NCBI GenBank assembly: GCA_964537055.1
Contig: CAZHYV010000006.1
Coordinates: 1-64,000, forward strand
Length of the DNA stretch: 64,000 nucleotides
DNA from: CAZHYV01 sp964537055
GTDB taxonomy: Bacteria; Myxococcota_A; Polyangia; Palsa-1104; JAEUJZ01
Direction of reading: 5' to 3'
The notes under the pieces were generated by a model. It ran no database searches and was not told the DNA's origin. It saw only the letters and a program-made list of their open reading frames with translations. The first letter of the stretch is position 1; the number at the start of each line of letters is the position of its first letter. The position numbers and the translations under genes were made by a program. Positions 43,133 through 52,218 of the stretch are shown here, one piece after another.

Positions 43133-43765
43133 TTAAGGATGTTTTTTCTTTGTAAGCACTTCATCAATCAAGCCGTAAGCTCTGGCTTCTTCGGCCGTCA
43201 TAAAGAAATCTCTCTCCATGTCCCTTCTGACACGTGCCTCATCCATGCGGCTGTGTCTTGAGTAAATCTCAATCAGTCGGTCGCGAATTTTTAAGATCTC
43301 TCGAGCATGAATGTCAATATCGGTCGCCTGTCCTTGAAATCCACCTAAGGGCTGATGGATGAGGATGCGGGTGTTGGGCAGAGAATACCTTTTTCCCGGG
43401 GCTCCTGCACAGAGCAAAAATGAGCCCATCGACGAGGCTTGGCCCATACAAATGGTAGCGATGTCACAGCGTATGTACTGCATTGTATCGTAGATGGCTA
43501 ATCCTGCTGTGACCAATCCACCAGGAGAATTGATGTAAAGCATGATGTCTTTTTCTGGGTCTTCCGACTCCAGAAAAAGCATCTGTGCAATGACAGTATT
43601 TGCCAAGGAATCGTCAATTTCTGAACCTAGAAAGATGATGCGATCTTTTAAGAGTCGTGAGAAAATATCCCACCCTCTCTCCCCTCGGTGTGTTTGTTCT
43701 ACGACAGTAGGAATAATTAGATTTGTTGGTCCTTGTATGCCTGAAGATTTCACTAGTGGATTCAT
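43133..43765 (-). CDS. clpP: ATP-dependent Clp protease proteolytic subunit ClpP
   Basis: ClpP forms the two-ring chamber that degrades substrates from ClpX. The 210-residue protein has the catalytic triad Ser112 (GQASSMGS), His137 (ILIHQPLGG) and Asp186 (ERDFFM). The N-terminal propeptide-like part (MNPLVKSSGIQGPTNL) is the usual length. It lies between tig and clpX in the order tig-clpP-clpX seen in many bacteria. The 135-base gap before it holds an inverted repeat TTAGAGAT/ATCTCTAA (43805-43838) that may be a weak terminator for tig. Confidence 0.97.
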   Translation of the reverse strand: MNPLVKSSGIQGPTNLIIPTVVEQTHRGERGWDIFSRLLKDRIIFLGSEIDDSLANTVIAQMLFLESEDPEKDIMLYINSPGGLVTAGLAIYDTMQYIRCDIATICMGQASSMGSFLLCAGAPGKRYSLPNTRILIHQPLGGFQGQATDIDIHAREILKIRDRLIEIYSRHSRMDEARVRRDMERDFFMTAEEARAYGLIDEVLTKKKHP

Positions 43766-43900
43766 CCCGATCTCCTTGCCCCCCTCTACCTAACATAACC
43801 CTTCTTAGAGATCTACAAAAGAGGCTTTTTATCTCTAAAGAAGATTTTACCTTTTTTCCTTACTCGTTAGAACGTCGTAATGAGGGGCTTGGTTCTCCTA

Positions 43901-45226
43901 TTATTGGCCTGTTGCTACATCTTCGATCTGTGCTCGTGACTTAAGAAGATCAATTACCTTTTCGATCAATAGTTGCGCGCGTAAGTTTCTTAGCTGGGGA
44001 TCTTCCCGTTCTATCTCGGATTTTATCCTGGAGGGTTGGCTGCCTCTTTGGTTTGCCCACTCGGCCAAACGTTTCTCAATATCAGCTTGTGTCACTTCCA
44101 TAGCTTCTTTCTCAGCAATAGGTCTCACCAGAAGCTGAAAGGATAAGTCTCTGGAAGCAAGAGATTCCGCTGCTTCAAGTAGCAGTTGAGGTGCAATTTG
44201 ATCGGTAGAGGGACGTTTTTTGAGAACCTCTGCGAACACTTCATACCGACGTTCTTGTAAGTAATCTTGGGCCACCTTGCGAACAAGCGAAGGAGGCAGG
44301 GAGACAGGATTCTGTTTGATCAGCTCATCCACCAGCTGATCTTCGAGTTCTCGTTTTACTCGCGAAGTGTCGGCACGCAGGAGGGATTCTCTTACCTTTT
44401 CTCGAAGCTCGGAAAGGCTACTTGCTTCGCCTGTATCTTTTGCAAACTCATCGTCTAGCGATGGGAGCTGCTTCAAATAGGCGGCTGATACGGTGATCTG
44501 AAGCTTTAGAGGATGAGACTCTGCAGAATCTTTCGTTGCTTGAGGGGGCATCGTAAGAGAAACAGCATGCTCTTTAAGGTCCTTTGGTTGGCCAATCAAA
44601 GCTTCTACAAGGCCTGGAAGTGGAGACTCCTTAGGTTTTCCCAAATCTAGCATGAGCGGTTTCTCGTAGTAGGGCTTCCCCGTGGTGGGGTCCTTGACTT
44701 CTAGGCTTACCACATCGCTTGAGGAAAGTGTCTGACGATCTTCGATAGGCTTTAGCTCCATCATTCGTTCACGGCGACGCTCAAGTTCGTTATCAATATC
44801 TTCTTCTTTGACAGAAGGAGAGCGTTCTTTAACAGAAAGCCCCTCGTAATTTTTGATTTCAACGGTGGGGTAGGTTTCTATGCGGACACGGTACTCAAGA
44901 GGCCTCTCAGAGGCAATGTCTGATCGGTACTCTAGCACCGGCTGGCTAACGAGATGAAGCTGCTCTTTCTCAACGCATTCGTCTAGGCTCTCTTGAAAAA
45001 GGTCTAAAAACAGATCGGCTTCGATTCGTTTTTTATAGTAGCGCTCGAGCATACTCCTTGGGGCTTTACCTTTCCGGAACCCCGGGATTTCTGCATCTTT
45101 TGCTGCTTTTCTGTAGGCAGATTCGAGCCGTTCTTTTACATAAGAGGTTGGAATTTCAAAATGGAGCGACTTCTCCACAGGAGAAATTGTCTCAACACGA
45201 CATTGGAACAGAGATCCTTGCATCAT
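43901..45226 (-). CDS. tig: Trigger factor (ribosome-associated chaperone)
   Basis: Trigger factor holds nascent chains at the ribosome exit. The 441-residue protein has the N-terminal ribosome-binding domain with GFRKGKAP near residue 50. The PPIase-like domain around 145-230 seems diverged (PTTGKPYYEKPLMLDLGK), and the helical C-terminal domain ends at VIDLLKSRAQIEDV. I chose ATG 45226, preceded by GAAGGA, over the longer frame to 45307. A promoter is just upstream. Confidence 0.93.
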   Translation of the reverse strand: MMQGSLFQCRVETISPVEKSLHFEIPTSYVKERLESAYRKAAKDAEIPGFRKGKAPRSMLERYYKKRIEADLFLDLFQESLDECVEKEQLHLVSQPVLEYRSDIASERPLEYRVRIETYPTVEIKNYEGLSVKERSPSVKEEDIDNELERRRERMMELKPIEDRQTLSSSDVVSLEVKDPTTGKPYYEKPLMLDLGKPKESPLPGLVEALIGQPKDLKEHAVSLTMPPQATKDSAESHPLKLQITVSAAYLKQLPSLDDEFAKDTGEASSLSELREKVRESLLRADTSRVKRELEDQLVDELIKQNPVSLPPSLVRKVAQDYLQERRYEVFAEVLKKRPSTDQIAPQLLLEAAESLASRDLSFQLLVRPIAEKEAMEVTQADIEKRLAEWANQRGSQPSRIKSEIEREDPQLRNLRAQLLIEKVIDLLKSRAQIEDVATGQ

Positions 45227-45279
45227 GGTAGCTTCCTTCAAAAACAATAGGGTCGTTAGGGGAAAGAAAAATTTTAGGA

Positions 45280-45307
45280 TTTTTACATGAAGAGGCATCT
45301 GGGTCAA
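45280..45307 (-). promoter_or_regulatory. Probable promoter of tig-clpP-clpX
   Basis: On the minus strand TTGACC (45307-45302) is separated by 16 bases from TAAAAA (45285-45280), about 55 bases upstream of the tig start. Confidence 0.45.
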
Positions 45308-45314
45308 TGGCTTT

Positions 45315-46553
45315 TTACGATTTGGTTAGATCCAAACCAGATGATACACTCGTCGTACCATCAATGGACGAAGGAGCTTCTGTAGGTGGACGAGTTAGCT
45401 CTTGGGCGGTCTCTCCTTGTGTGGAAGCTTGGATCTGTGCAGTTTGCTGAACGTCTGGGATCGAAGGAATGCTCTCTAGTACTTTATGTTCACCTTCAGA
45501 ATGAGGATGTTCGGGGTTCTGCTCAACTCGTCTTGTTTCAGGTAAAACTCCGGTGCTGGCCCAAAGTTGCTCACAATCAGGCGGAGGCAAGGGCTGGGGT
45601 TTTGCTTGAATGGATTTAGGCGGTATAAGGGGAGGAGGGCTGTCTGCTTGTCTAGCGTCTAGCTTGCTTGGTGGGTTTGTAATATCTTGCGCTTTTAAAT
45701 TCTCATTTTGTGCAACAAGCATAGTAGAATTGCTTACTGGAGTAGAATGGTTTGATGAAGCCAGAACTATCTTTGGTGAAGAGGGTATTGTTTTAGGTGT
45801 AAACCAAGCAAGAAGTTCTTTCCCGCACCCATCTCCTTCAGGGGGAGGCGGTTGAGAATGGCACAAGGGAAGACTATTTTTAGGGCATCTTAGCCGTACA
45901 TGAAAGTGAGCCTTATGACCCTTCCAGGGACGAATTTTTCTAAGCCAACTACGGTCTGTCCAGACCATTTTACATAAAGCCTGCTTGATGACAGGATTCA
46001 CAAAAATTCTATCCACCTCTGGGAAGAGGGCAGCTGTCTTTAAAAGGGTTGCCTGCTTTTTGGACCAATGCTCACTAAGCTTTTGAGCAACCTCATCAAC
46101 CATAGAAACGGTATGTAAATTTAACCGTTCCTCCTTTGTAAGGTTCGAAGGGAGAGGCATGAATAGGAGATCAGCATCTAACCCATTTTGATGACTGTTG
46201 TGAGTTCCAAAGGTTCGTCCCCCACTTTGGCTAGATAAGTCTTCAACCCCAAGTACAAAGGAAATCTGTTTTTTTGTATTCTCATGTTTTTTGGCGGCAA
46301 ATCTCCAAAAAGATTGAGACTTCTTTGCTAATGTCTGAATGAACTTAATTAGACTGGCATGGCCGTAAAACCGTTGTTTCGAGAACAGGACGCTTTGATA
46401 TCCAAGCCCTTCCGTCTTAAGAGCAACTCCATTCTGAAGGCATCCATTCATATAGGAACCTATCGATCTGCTCGTTGGTTTTAATGACTTTGCTGCTACT
46501 GAAAAGCTAAATAGACACAGCGAGAAAGACAACAAAACTACAAGACGATCCAT
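45315..46553 (-). CDS. MepA-like penicillin-insensitive murein endopeptidase
   Basis: ATG 46553 gives a signal peptide (VVLLSFSLCLFSFSVAAK); the open frame reaches 46664. The catalytic domain (about residues 30-240) has the zinc motifs of the MepA/LAS group: SHQNGLDADLLF with His and Asp, and AHFHVRLRCP with His-x-His. MepA cuts D-Ala-mDAP cross-links in the periplasm. Residues ~250-412 are Pro/Gln/Ser rich and low complexity, absent from the E. coli enzyme. It is read toward tig with only the promoter between. Confidence 0.85.
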   Translation of the reverse strand: MDRLVVLLSFSLCLFSFSVAAKSLKPTSRSIGSYMNGCLQNGVALKTEGLGYQSVLFSKQRFYGHASLIKFIQTLAKKSQSFWRFAAKKHENTKKQISFVLGVEDLSSQSGGRTFGTHNSHQNGLDADLLFMPLPSNLTKEERLNLHTVSMVDEVAQKLSEHWSKKQATLLKTAALFPEVDRIFVNPVIKQALCKMVWTDRSWLRKIRPWKGHKAHFHVRLRCPKNSLPLCHSQPPPPEGDGCGKELLAWFTPKTIPSSPKIVLASSNHSTPVSNSTMLVAQNENLKAQDITNPPSKLDARQADSPPPLIPPKSIQAKPQPLPPPDCEQLWASTGVLPETRRVEQNPEHPHSEGEHKVLESIPSIPDVQQTAQIQASTQGETAQELTRPPTEAPSSIDGTTSVSSGLDLTKS

Positions 46554-46740
46554 GAATGGGATACTACGGCTATACATATGTTTTAGATAGCAGAACAGTA
46601 TTTTTTTTGCAAAAAGATTGGCTAGGATTTCCGTGGGATAGGAAAAAATTGCACATTGTGGCATAAGCCACTGTTTTCACAAGAAATTTTCCTAAGGACT
46701 TAGGCGGTCTATACGTAAATCCTCAAGATTCTACATTTTG

Positions 46741-47589
46741 TTAAGGACTTGTGAATCCGCAAGAGGAGCTACCCCCAGATGAAACAGCTTTTGGATTTGT
46801 CCAGGTAAATAAGATGGCCCTTTTTCTTACGAGTAAAGGTCCTGATAAAAACGTAAAGGTCATCGTTGTTTTTTGAGGGAGCGTTCGGATGGCTCCTGAA
46901 GAGGTTTTTAGAGAAAGTTCTCCTTCATGATGAAATTCCCAAATGCTTCGGTTTGTGACGGTATCTCGTAGATTTGCATCCATCACACGCCACGTTACTG
47001 GATGAATATGGAGATTTTCTTCTTTAGTAACCCCATTCTCTGTATAAATAAATGTTAATTTGAACCAAGCCGTATTTTTCTCGGACCAAGATAAAGAGAG
47101 CGTCTGGAAGTGATCGGGGATTGGGGCACCGATCCACAACAGTTTATAAAGGTCCTTTGGAGTCATTTCTCCTGGGATCCAGGCTGTCTTTTTGCTTTTA
47201 TCAAGGAATTCCTTCTTGCCTGTCGAAATATAGGGGAGCCCAAGCTTTTCTCCAAGAAAATCGTTTCCCTCTATTTTTATGCAACCTTCCCCTTTGGCGG
47301 AAAATTTCATGTCGGCAACTAGGGGAGAACCCAGAGATGGATCGAGTCGGTACTCTCCTGACATCTGTAACTCAAGGCCTTGGCTGGACGAGAGTGTTTT
47401 CTGGAGTCGTTTTAAAATTGCTGTCGCCAGAGGCATCTCAGACTTTGGGGTTTGAGAACTCAACGGAGAATCCGTTAATTTCAGCGAATTTCCTTCGGTA
47501 GCATCTGCAAGCTGGTGGCCCAGAGCTAAACAGACGACGCACCATAGCCATCCTAGGATGTGCTTAGAGGGGAGGAAAATAGATTTCAT
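46741..47589 (-). CDS. Exported protein of unknown function, possibly LolA/LolB-like fold
   Basis: ATG 47589 gives a 282-residue protein with a signal peptide (ILGWLWCVVCLALGHQLADA). The mature part has long beta strands (LELQMSGEYRL, LVADMKFSAKGEGCIKIEGNDF, WFKLTFIYTENGV, SIWEFHHEGELSL) in the order seen in lipoprotein-carrier folds. No key motif proves it. Lipoprotein transport would suit the lipoprotein-rich window but this is a guess. Confidence 0.6.
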   Translation of the reverse strand: MKSIFLPSKHILGWLWCVVCLALGHQLADATEGNSLKLTDSPLSSQTPKSEMPLATAILKRLQKTLSSSQGLELQMSGEYRLDPSLGSPLVADMKFSAKGEGCIKIEGNDFLGEKLGLPYISTGKKEFLDKSKKTAWIPGEMTPKDLYKLLWIGAPIPDHFQTLSLSWSEKNTAWFKLTFIYTENGVTKEENLHIHPVTWRVMDANLRDTVTNRSIWEFHHEGELSLKTSSGAIRTLPQKTTMTFTFLSGPLLVRKRAILFTWTNPKAVSSGGSSSCGFTSP

Positions 47590-47739
47590 TAAGAAAGGAT
47601 ATCGGAAATGATGATAGAGTGCCATCTTTTTATCATCCCTCGATACATAAACCTTTGCAGTCATTTGGAAGAGCTATGAGGAAAATAAAAAAACAAAATG
47701 AGGCTGTTGGCTTTTGTCTATTTCCAGTAAAGTGTGCCG

Positions 47740-48603
47740 ATGTGGATCGATTCTCACTGCCATTTAGAGGCAGAATATTTTCGAACAGAAGATGGGGTTG
47801 ACGAGAGGCCGTCTGTTCTTGCCCGCGCTAGGCAGGAAGGCGTACATCAAATGATTGTCATTGGCTCAGGTCGTGGGATGCATGAGGTCCAAACAGCCAT
47901 TGACTGGGCAAATGCCGACCAGCACCTCTACGCTGCGATTGGTGTCCATCCCCATGATGCTGGCGTAGTCGAAATTGGAGAGAAGCATAGCGTTAAACAA
48001 GGGATGCCTGACCCTGCTAATTCTCTGTCAGAACCCAGCCTTGTGGGGGAGGAGCTATGGGATACCATCGCTCACCTGATAAAAACCGACCCGCGTATCG
48101 TAGGCATTGGTGAGACAGGATTGGACCTTTATTACGAGCATTCCCCGCTTCCAATACAAAAGCGGCTCTTTGGCCGTTTTTTGGACTTGGCGAAAGAGAC
48201 AAAAAAGCCGCTCTGCCTCCATATTCGAGAGGCACACCACGAGGCCCTTACGATGGTGAAAGAAGCGGGTGGACTTTCTGGCGTAGTCCATTGTTTTACG
48301 GGAACGGTAGAAGAGGCGAGGTTATGGCTTGAGCTAGGGTTTTTTCTTTCTTTCTCAGGGATTGTTACTTTTTCCAAGGCGACCAATGTACAGGAGGCCT
48401 GTCAATTTGTTCCTATGGATCGTATACTTCTTGAGACGGATTGTCCTTACCTTGCCCCTGTCCCCATGCGAGGAAAAAGGAACGAGCCTGCATACCTTCT
48501 TTATACGGCTGAATTTGTTTCAAAACTAAAAGGTATCCCTATGGAAGTTTTGGCAGCACACACCACCAAAAATGCTCGCGTACTTTTTAAGCTGCCCGGT
48601 TAG
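47740..48603 (+). CDS. tatD: TatD family metal-dependent DNase
   Basis: The 287-residue protein has the TatD motifs in order: DSHCHLE (N-terminal HxH), AIGVHPHDA, GIGETGLDLYY, LHIREAHHEAL, GVVHCFTG and LLETDCPYLAP. TatD proteins are TIM-barrel nucleases for DNA repair and turnover. Compared with E. coli TatD it has a ~15-residue insertion after PHDAG. The frame opens at GTG 47734 but MWIDSHCH at 47740 is the family's start. Confidence 0.93.
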   Translation: MWIDSHCHLEAEYFRTEDGVDERPSVLARARQEGVHQMIVIGSGRGMHEVQTAIDWANADQHLYAAIGVHPHDAGVVEIGEKHSVKQGMPDPANSLSEPSLVGEELWDTIAHLIKTDPRIVGIGETGLDLYYEHSPLPIQKRLFGRFLDLAKETKKPLCLHIREAHHEALTMVKEAGGLSGVVHCFTGTVEEARLWLELGFFLSFSGIVTFSKATNVQEACQFVPMDRILLETDCPYLAPVPMRGKRNEPAYLLYTAEFVSKLKGIPMEVLAAHTTKNARVLFKLPG

Positions 48604-48693
48604 CTGCTCGTTTTTTAAATTGTATTGCGGAATAAATTTTTGGTTCTGATCATTTTTCTTCCGTCTGAAAAGAAAACGATTCTATGTTCACCC

Positions 48694-48722
48694 TTGACGG
48701 CAGCTAAAAATCAGATTATAGC
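48694..48722 (+). promoter_or_regulatory. Strong sigma-70 promoter of the isolated rplC gene
   Basis: TTGACG (48694-48699), 17 bases, then TATAGC (48717-48722). Transcription would begin about 50 bases before the rplC ATG. A strong ribosome-binding site AAAGGAG is at 48764-48770. No other gene follows on this strand before 51537. Confidence 0.7.
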
Positions 48723-48779
48723 TTTTTGTCTGTTTTTGCGCCCAGGTCTTTCACCTAGGCATTAAAGGAGTTTACAGAA

Positions 48780-49508
48780 ATGACGTCGTTACGAACCGGA
48801 CTTTTGGGGAAAAAACTGGGAATGACCCAAATGTTCAACCAAATCGGAGAGCGAACCGGAATCACTGTGATCCATGCAGGTAAGTGCGTGGTGCTCGGGA
48901 AGCGCACCCTCGAAAAAGATGGCTACTCTGCATTGCGGATTGGGTATGGAGAGAAACCTCTACGGCTTGCAAACAAAGCTGAAATTGGGGAGGCCAATAA
49001 AGTCAGCGCCGTCCCTGTCCGTTTCATCAAAGAATTACGATTAAGTCCTGAGCAGGCTGCTGAGTTTGAGATCGGTAAGGAGATTCCTCTTTCCCAGGTC
49101 TTCAAACCAGGAACCTTTGTCGACGTCACTGGCGTAAGCAAAGGGAAAGGCTTTCAAGGTGTTATTAAACGCCATCACATGGGAGCTTCGCGAAACACAC
49201 ATGGTACACACGAGTTCTTCCGTCATGGGGGATCGATCGGATGTCGTATGACTCCAGGCCGCGTCCACAAGGGCAAGCGTATGACCGGTCATATGGGTGA
49301 TGAAGTCTGCACAGTCCAAAGCGTTGCTTTGATGCAGGTCATGGACGATGATGGTCTTTTGTTAGTGCGTGGCGCCATTCCGGGCGGAAAAAATGGATAC
49401 GTTATGGTTCGGAATGCTAAAAAAAGGACTGGTTCTGTCCGCTTTGGAGAAGCTCCTCAAGACACAAAAGCCAAAAAACAGGTCATCAAGAAGCCTGGTA
49501 AGAAGTAG
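48780..49508 (+). CDS. rplC: 50S ribosomal protein L3, outside the S10 operon
   Basis: L3 organises the 3' domain of 23S rRNA near the peptidyl-transferase centre. The 242-residue protein has GLLGKKLGMTQMFN, VTGVSKGKGFQGVIKRHH, the conserved THGTHEFFRHGGSIGCRMTPGRV region and a long C-terminal Lys/Gly tail beyond the usual ~209 residues. rplC normally sits between rpsJ and rplD. Here it is flanked by tatD and, on the other strand, a lipoprotein gene, and has its own promoter. Confidence 0.97.
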   Translation: MTSLRTGLLGKKLGMTQMFNQIGERTGITVIHAGKCVVLGKRTLEKDGYSALRIGYGEKPLRLANKAEIGEANKVSAVPVRFIKELRLSPEQAAEFEIGKEIPLSQVFKPGTFVDVTGVSKGKGFQGVIKRHHMGASRNTHGTHEFFRHGGSIGCRMTPGRVHKGKRMTGHMGDEVCTVQSVALMQVMDDDGLLLVRGAIPGGKNGYVMVRNAKKRTGSVRFGEAPQDTKAKKQVIKKPGKK

Positions 49509-49555
49509 TCGCTCTCCCTCCTGCGTCCGATTCCTCTTAGAGGTGAACGTTCTTA

Positions 49556-51361
49556 TTATTTATCCACGAGCGCACTCGTATAAAGACCATCATCGCGGGC
49601 TTCAAACACCCGGCTGGTGTTTGGATCAAGGAAGCGTTTTTGTCCTTGGGAAGGCGCATCCAGGTAATTCATTTTTAGCGTCTTTGCATGAATAAAAGCG
49701 GGCCTTGAGAAACAGGAAACATAGACATACTTGTTTGTTATCCAGTCGATACAAGAATTGTCTGCTTCTAAGCCAAGAAGCCTTTGTTCTCGAGGAGAGA
49801 AATGAAAAATACCCGTTTTCCCATGGCTCCTGTCGGTAATAATTACCTCTTTCCCTTCAAGAAGCTGTGCCTTCATCGTGCCATCAAAAGAAAGTTTGTA
49901 CGAAGGTTTCGCAACCAGTTTGGTGTCATGCAGCATCTTTAATGTCCCCGTCGGGAGATCGACGGTAAAATAGGGATGGCTTCCCGAATCCCAGGGCAAT
50001 CCTGCTTGGACGATCAGGTGCAAATCAGCAGCAGAGCCTACCCATTTGATAGGAAGTAGACTTTGGTCATGAAAAGAGAGAGTTTTGATCTGTTTTTTGT
50101 CTAGCCGGATAAGATATAACACTTGATAGTTTCCAGGTTTCTCTTTGCTCTTCTTTTTCTCGGACACAAGAGCATATCTACCGTCGGGAGAAAGAGCAAA
50201 GGAGGGCAGATCTGCTTTGCTTGGATCCCAGGGCCCCTCGATCTGTTCCTTTGTTGGTTCCTTCCCTGGCTGTTTTTTCCGAAGTATGTAAAACAGGTTT
50301 GCTTTTCCGGAAGACATGCTTGTCTCGGTTTTATGAGCGCTTGTCGGTGTTTGGGCAGAACTCTCCCTGACCAGGCAGAGAGAAAGCCGCTTCTCTGCGC
50401 AGTCGATTGAGACAAGCGATGTTAGGGTCGATGTGAGAATTACGGTCTCTTTCGGTGTTTTGAATGAAAGGGCACGGAGCTCGAAGGAAGAATCTGGAGC
50501 AAGACTTGATGAATCCGAGCGTTTTGTGAGATAAAAAAAGGTGCCGAGACGAGGGTTAAACTGAATTGGAATCACAGCATCTTGGAGACGTTCCCAGCCT
50601 TCAATCGAAGGTCCTTGGTAAGTCAGCCGTGCATCCGTTTCAGGGGTTGGATCTTTTGGAACTCCATCTCGAAAGACCATGGCCAAAATTTGGATCATCT
50701 CTTGCCTGTATTCGATATCTTTTTCCGAGAACTCTCCCTTTCCTTCCTTTAAATTTACATTGAAAAATACTTCGGCATAGTAGCCCTCAAGCTCGAGGAA
50801 CCATTTGCTTGCCATCCAAGGACCCGGTTTTGAAGAAAATCCCCCTTCTTTGGTACGCGAGAGTTTTTCACCAAAGACGGAGGTAGAAAGAGAGAGAGGC
50901 TGAGTAGGTTCGGGCTGGGTAGACTTTTTAGGAAATTTGGTCGAAAAAGATTTTGCGAATAAAGAGACCAATCTTTCACCATAAAGAGGACTGCTGGGAG
51001 GAAGGTAGGCCTTCCCAAAAGAAAATCGTTCATCGTCGCCAGGGTTGCTGGTTTTTTTGCTAAAGCCTACAGAAAAATAAATATCCTCAATGCTGTCGAT
51101 TTTACAATCTAAGAAAGTCCAATCTCCTCCTTCTTGATGAAAGGGGGCTTCATTCGTAGGTCTATGGTTGTCGTAAACTCGAAGAATCTGGAAAGAAACC
51201 GAAGGGGCACGATGGTTTCCGTCTACGGGCTGCTCGTAAAAAAATTCTTTCTGAGAAGAGCCTGGTTCTGAAGGAGGAGGTGAGTTTTTCTTGCAGCCTT
51301 CTCCGAAAACCCCAAGAATCAGAAAGAAAAACAGTCCCAGGACCGAGGTTTTTGCAAACAT
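49556..51361 (-). CDS. Large lipoprotein with C-terminal beta-propeller-like repeats
   Basis: ATG 51361 gives a 601-residue protein with a signal peptide and lipobox (LGVFGEGC), after which a Pro/Ser linker starts. The open frame extends to 51733 but overlaps the divergent gene, so the longer start is wrong. The N-terminal half is unrecognised. From about residue 385, repeats such as FALSPDGRYALVS, IKWVGSAADLHLIVQ and YKLSFDGTMKAQLL look like TolB/WD-type propeller blades. Function is unknown. Confidence 0.7.
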   Translation of the reverse strand: MFAKTSVLGLFFFLILGVFGEGCKKNSPPPSEPGSSQKEFFYEQPVDGNHRAPSVSFQILRVYDNHRPTNEAPFHQEGGDWTFLDCKIDSIEDIYFSVGFSKKTSNPGDDERFSFGKAYLPPSSPLYGERLVSLFAKSFSTKFPKKSTQPEPTQPLSLSTSVFGEKLSRTKEGGFSSKPGPWMASKWFLELEGYYAEVFFNVNLKEGKGEFSEKDIEYRQEMIQILAMVFRDGVPKDPTPETDARLTYQGPSIEGWERLQDAVIPIQFNPRLGTFFYLTKRSDSSSLAPDSSFELRALSFKTPKETVILTSTLTSLVSIDCAEKRLSLCLVRESSAQTPTSAHKTETSMSSGKANLFYILRKKQPGKEPTKEQIEGPWDPSKADLPSFALSPDGRYALVSEKKKSKEKPGNYQVLYLIRLDKKQIKTLSFHDQSLLPIKWVGSAADLHLIVQAGLPWDSGSHPYFTVDLPTGTLKMLHDTKLVAKPSYKLSFDGTMKAQLLEGKEVIITDRSHGKTGIFHFSPREQRLLGLEADNSCIDWITNKYVYVSCFSRPAFIHAKTLKMNYLDAPSQGQKRFLDPNTSRVFEARDDGLYTSALVDK

Positions 51362-51536
51362 GAACGTGTCTGCTACCATCGGTGCTTTCGCTCGAAATCG
51401 GGTGAAAGAACCAAGCTGTCTCATAGGGAAAGAAGAATAGTCGAGTTTTTGGTCAGTGTAAAATAAAGCGATTGAGAATAAGAATGGAAAAAACCTCTTC
51501 TTTCTGTTATATGATGTCAAGAGACATGGAGGCTGT

Positions 51537-52208
51537 ATGACGACTCGGCAAGCAGTTCTTTCAACTTTGGTTCTTCTGGTACTCACATGCTCCTCTTTCG
51601 CGCAGGCGGCAGCAACGTTTCTTCCTGAGCCCCCTAAAGAGAACCCGCATCCTGCGATTACGGAAGCGGATAAGAAGCGAGTTGCTTTTGCGGAAGAGGC
51701 GGTCTCCTTGCTATTAAAACAACCTCTTCCCAAAGAGGTATCGAAACTTTCTCTTCCTGCATCTCTACCTCCTTTTCAAAGGAAAGATTTAAATTGCCTA
51801 AAATGCGTGTCTTGTTATGCGAAGGACACGAGTGCTGTCAGCGAGCTTATTACCTTACAAAAAGAACACGGCACGATCCTTGAGATTCGGCATGCGCACG
51901 TGATCCCATGGTCCTATGAACAATTCCAGCGCAATCAGGCTGCTTCTACAGCAAAGACGAAAATGTCGGTGGACAATTCACGAAGAAAAAGGGAGTTAAA
52001 AGACACTGCGCTTTCTATGCGAGTACCAAAATTACAACCGGATGAGTATATGGTTCACCTCTATGCCCGGCTTAGTGAGACCTACCGATGGTACCATGTT
52101 GATGTCATACTCAGCGAGGATGAGAAAGGCCAGATCTTCTTGCGTCACTTTTTTGTGTTAGAAATGCCTACAAACGAATCCCAGCTCCCACCTGGTGTCA
52201 GATGCTAA
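51537..52208 (+). CDS. Exported protein of unknown family, copy 1 of a tandem pair
   Basis: The 223-residue protein has a signal peptide (STLVLLVLTCSSFAQAAA). The mature part shares with the next gene the segments ENPHPAITEADKKRVAFAEEA, LNCLKCVSCYAKD, TILEIRHAHVIPWSYEQFQ and YRWYHVDVILSED ... LRHFFVLEMP. The conserved Cys pair and His-x-His-V-(I/V)-P-W look like possible metal or disulfide sites. GGAGG stands before the ATG. No family is recognised. Confidence 0.75.
   Translation: MTTRQAVLSTLVLLVLTCSSFAQAAATFLPEPPKENPHPAITEADKKRVAFAEEAVSLLLKQPLPKEVSKLSLPASLPPFQRKDLNCLKCVSCYAKDTSAVSELITLQKEHGTILEIRHAHVIPWSYEQFQRNQAASTAKTKMSVDNSRRKRELKDTALSMRVPKLQPDEYMVHLYARLSETYRWYHVDVILSEDEKGQIFLRHFFVLEMPTNESQLPPGVRC
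51633..51707 (+). repeat. Near-identical DNA block, copy 1 (copy 2 at 52312-52386)
   Basis: From CCTAAAGAGAACCCGCAT onward this ~75-base stretch matches 52312-52386 with about five differences. It codes for the shared KENPHPAxTEADKKRVAFAEEA segment of the two tandem genes, whereas most of the remaining sequence has diverged widely. Local gene conversion or strong constraint on the DNA or protein would explain it. Confidence 0.75.
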
Positions 52209-52218
52209 AGGAGTTTTG

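Noticed and set aside
51362..51733. Extended N-terminus of the large lipoprotein at 49556
   Set aside because: It overlaps the divergent gene at 51537, and the signal peptide and lipobox begin at 51361.
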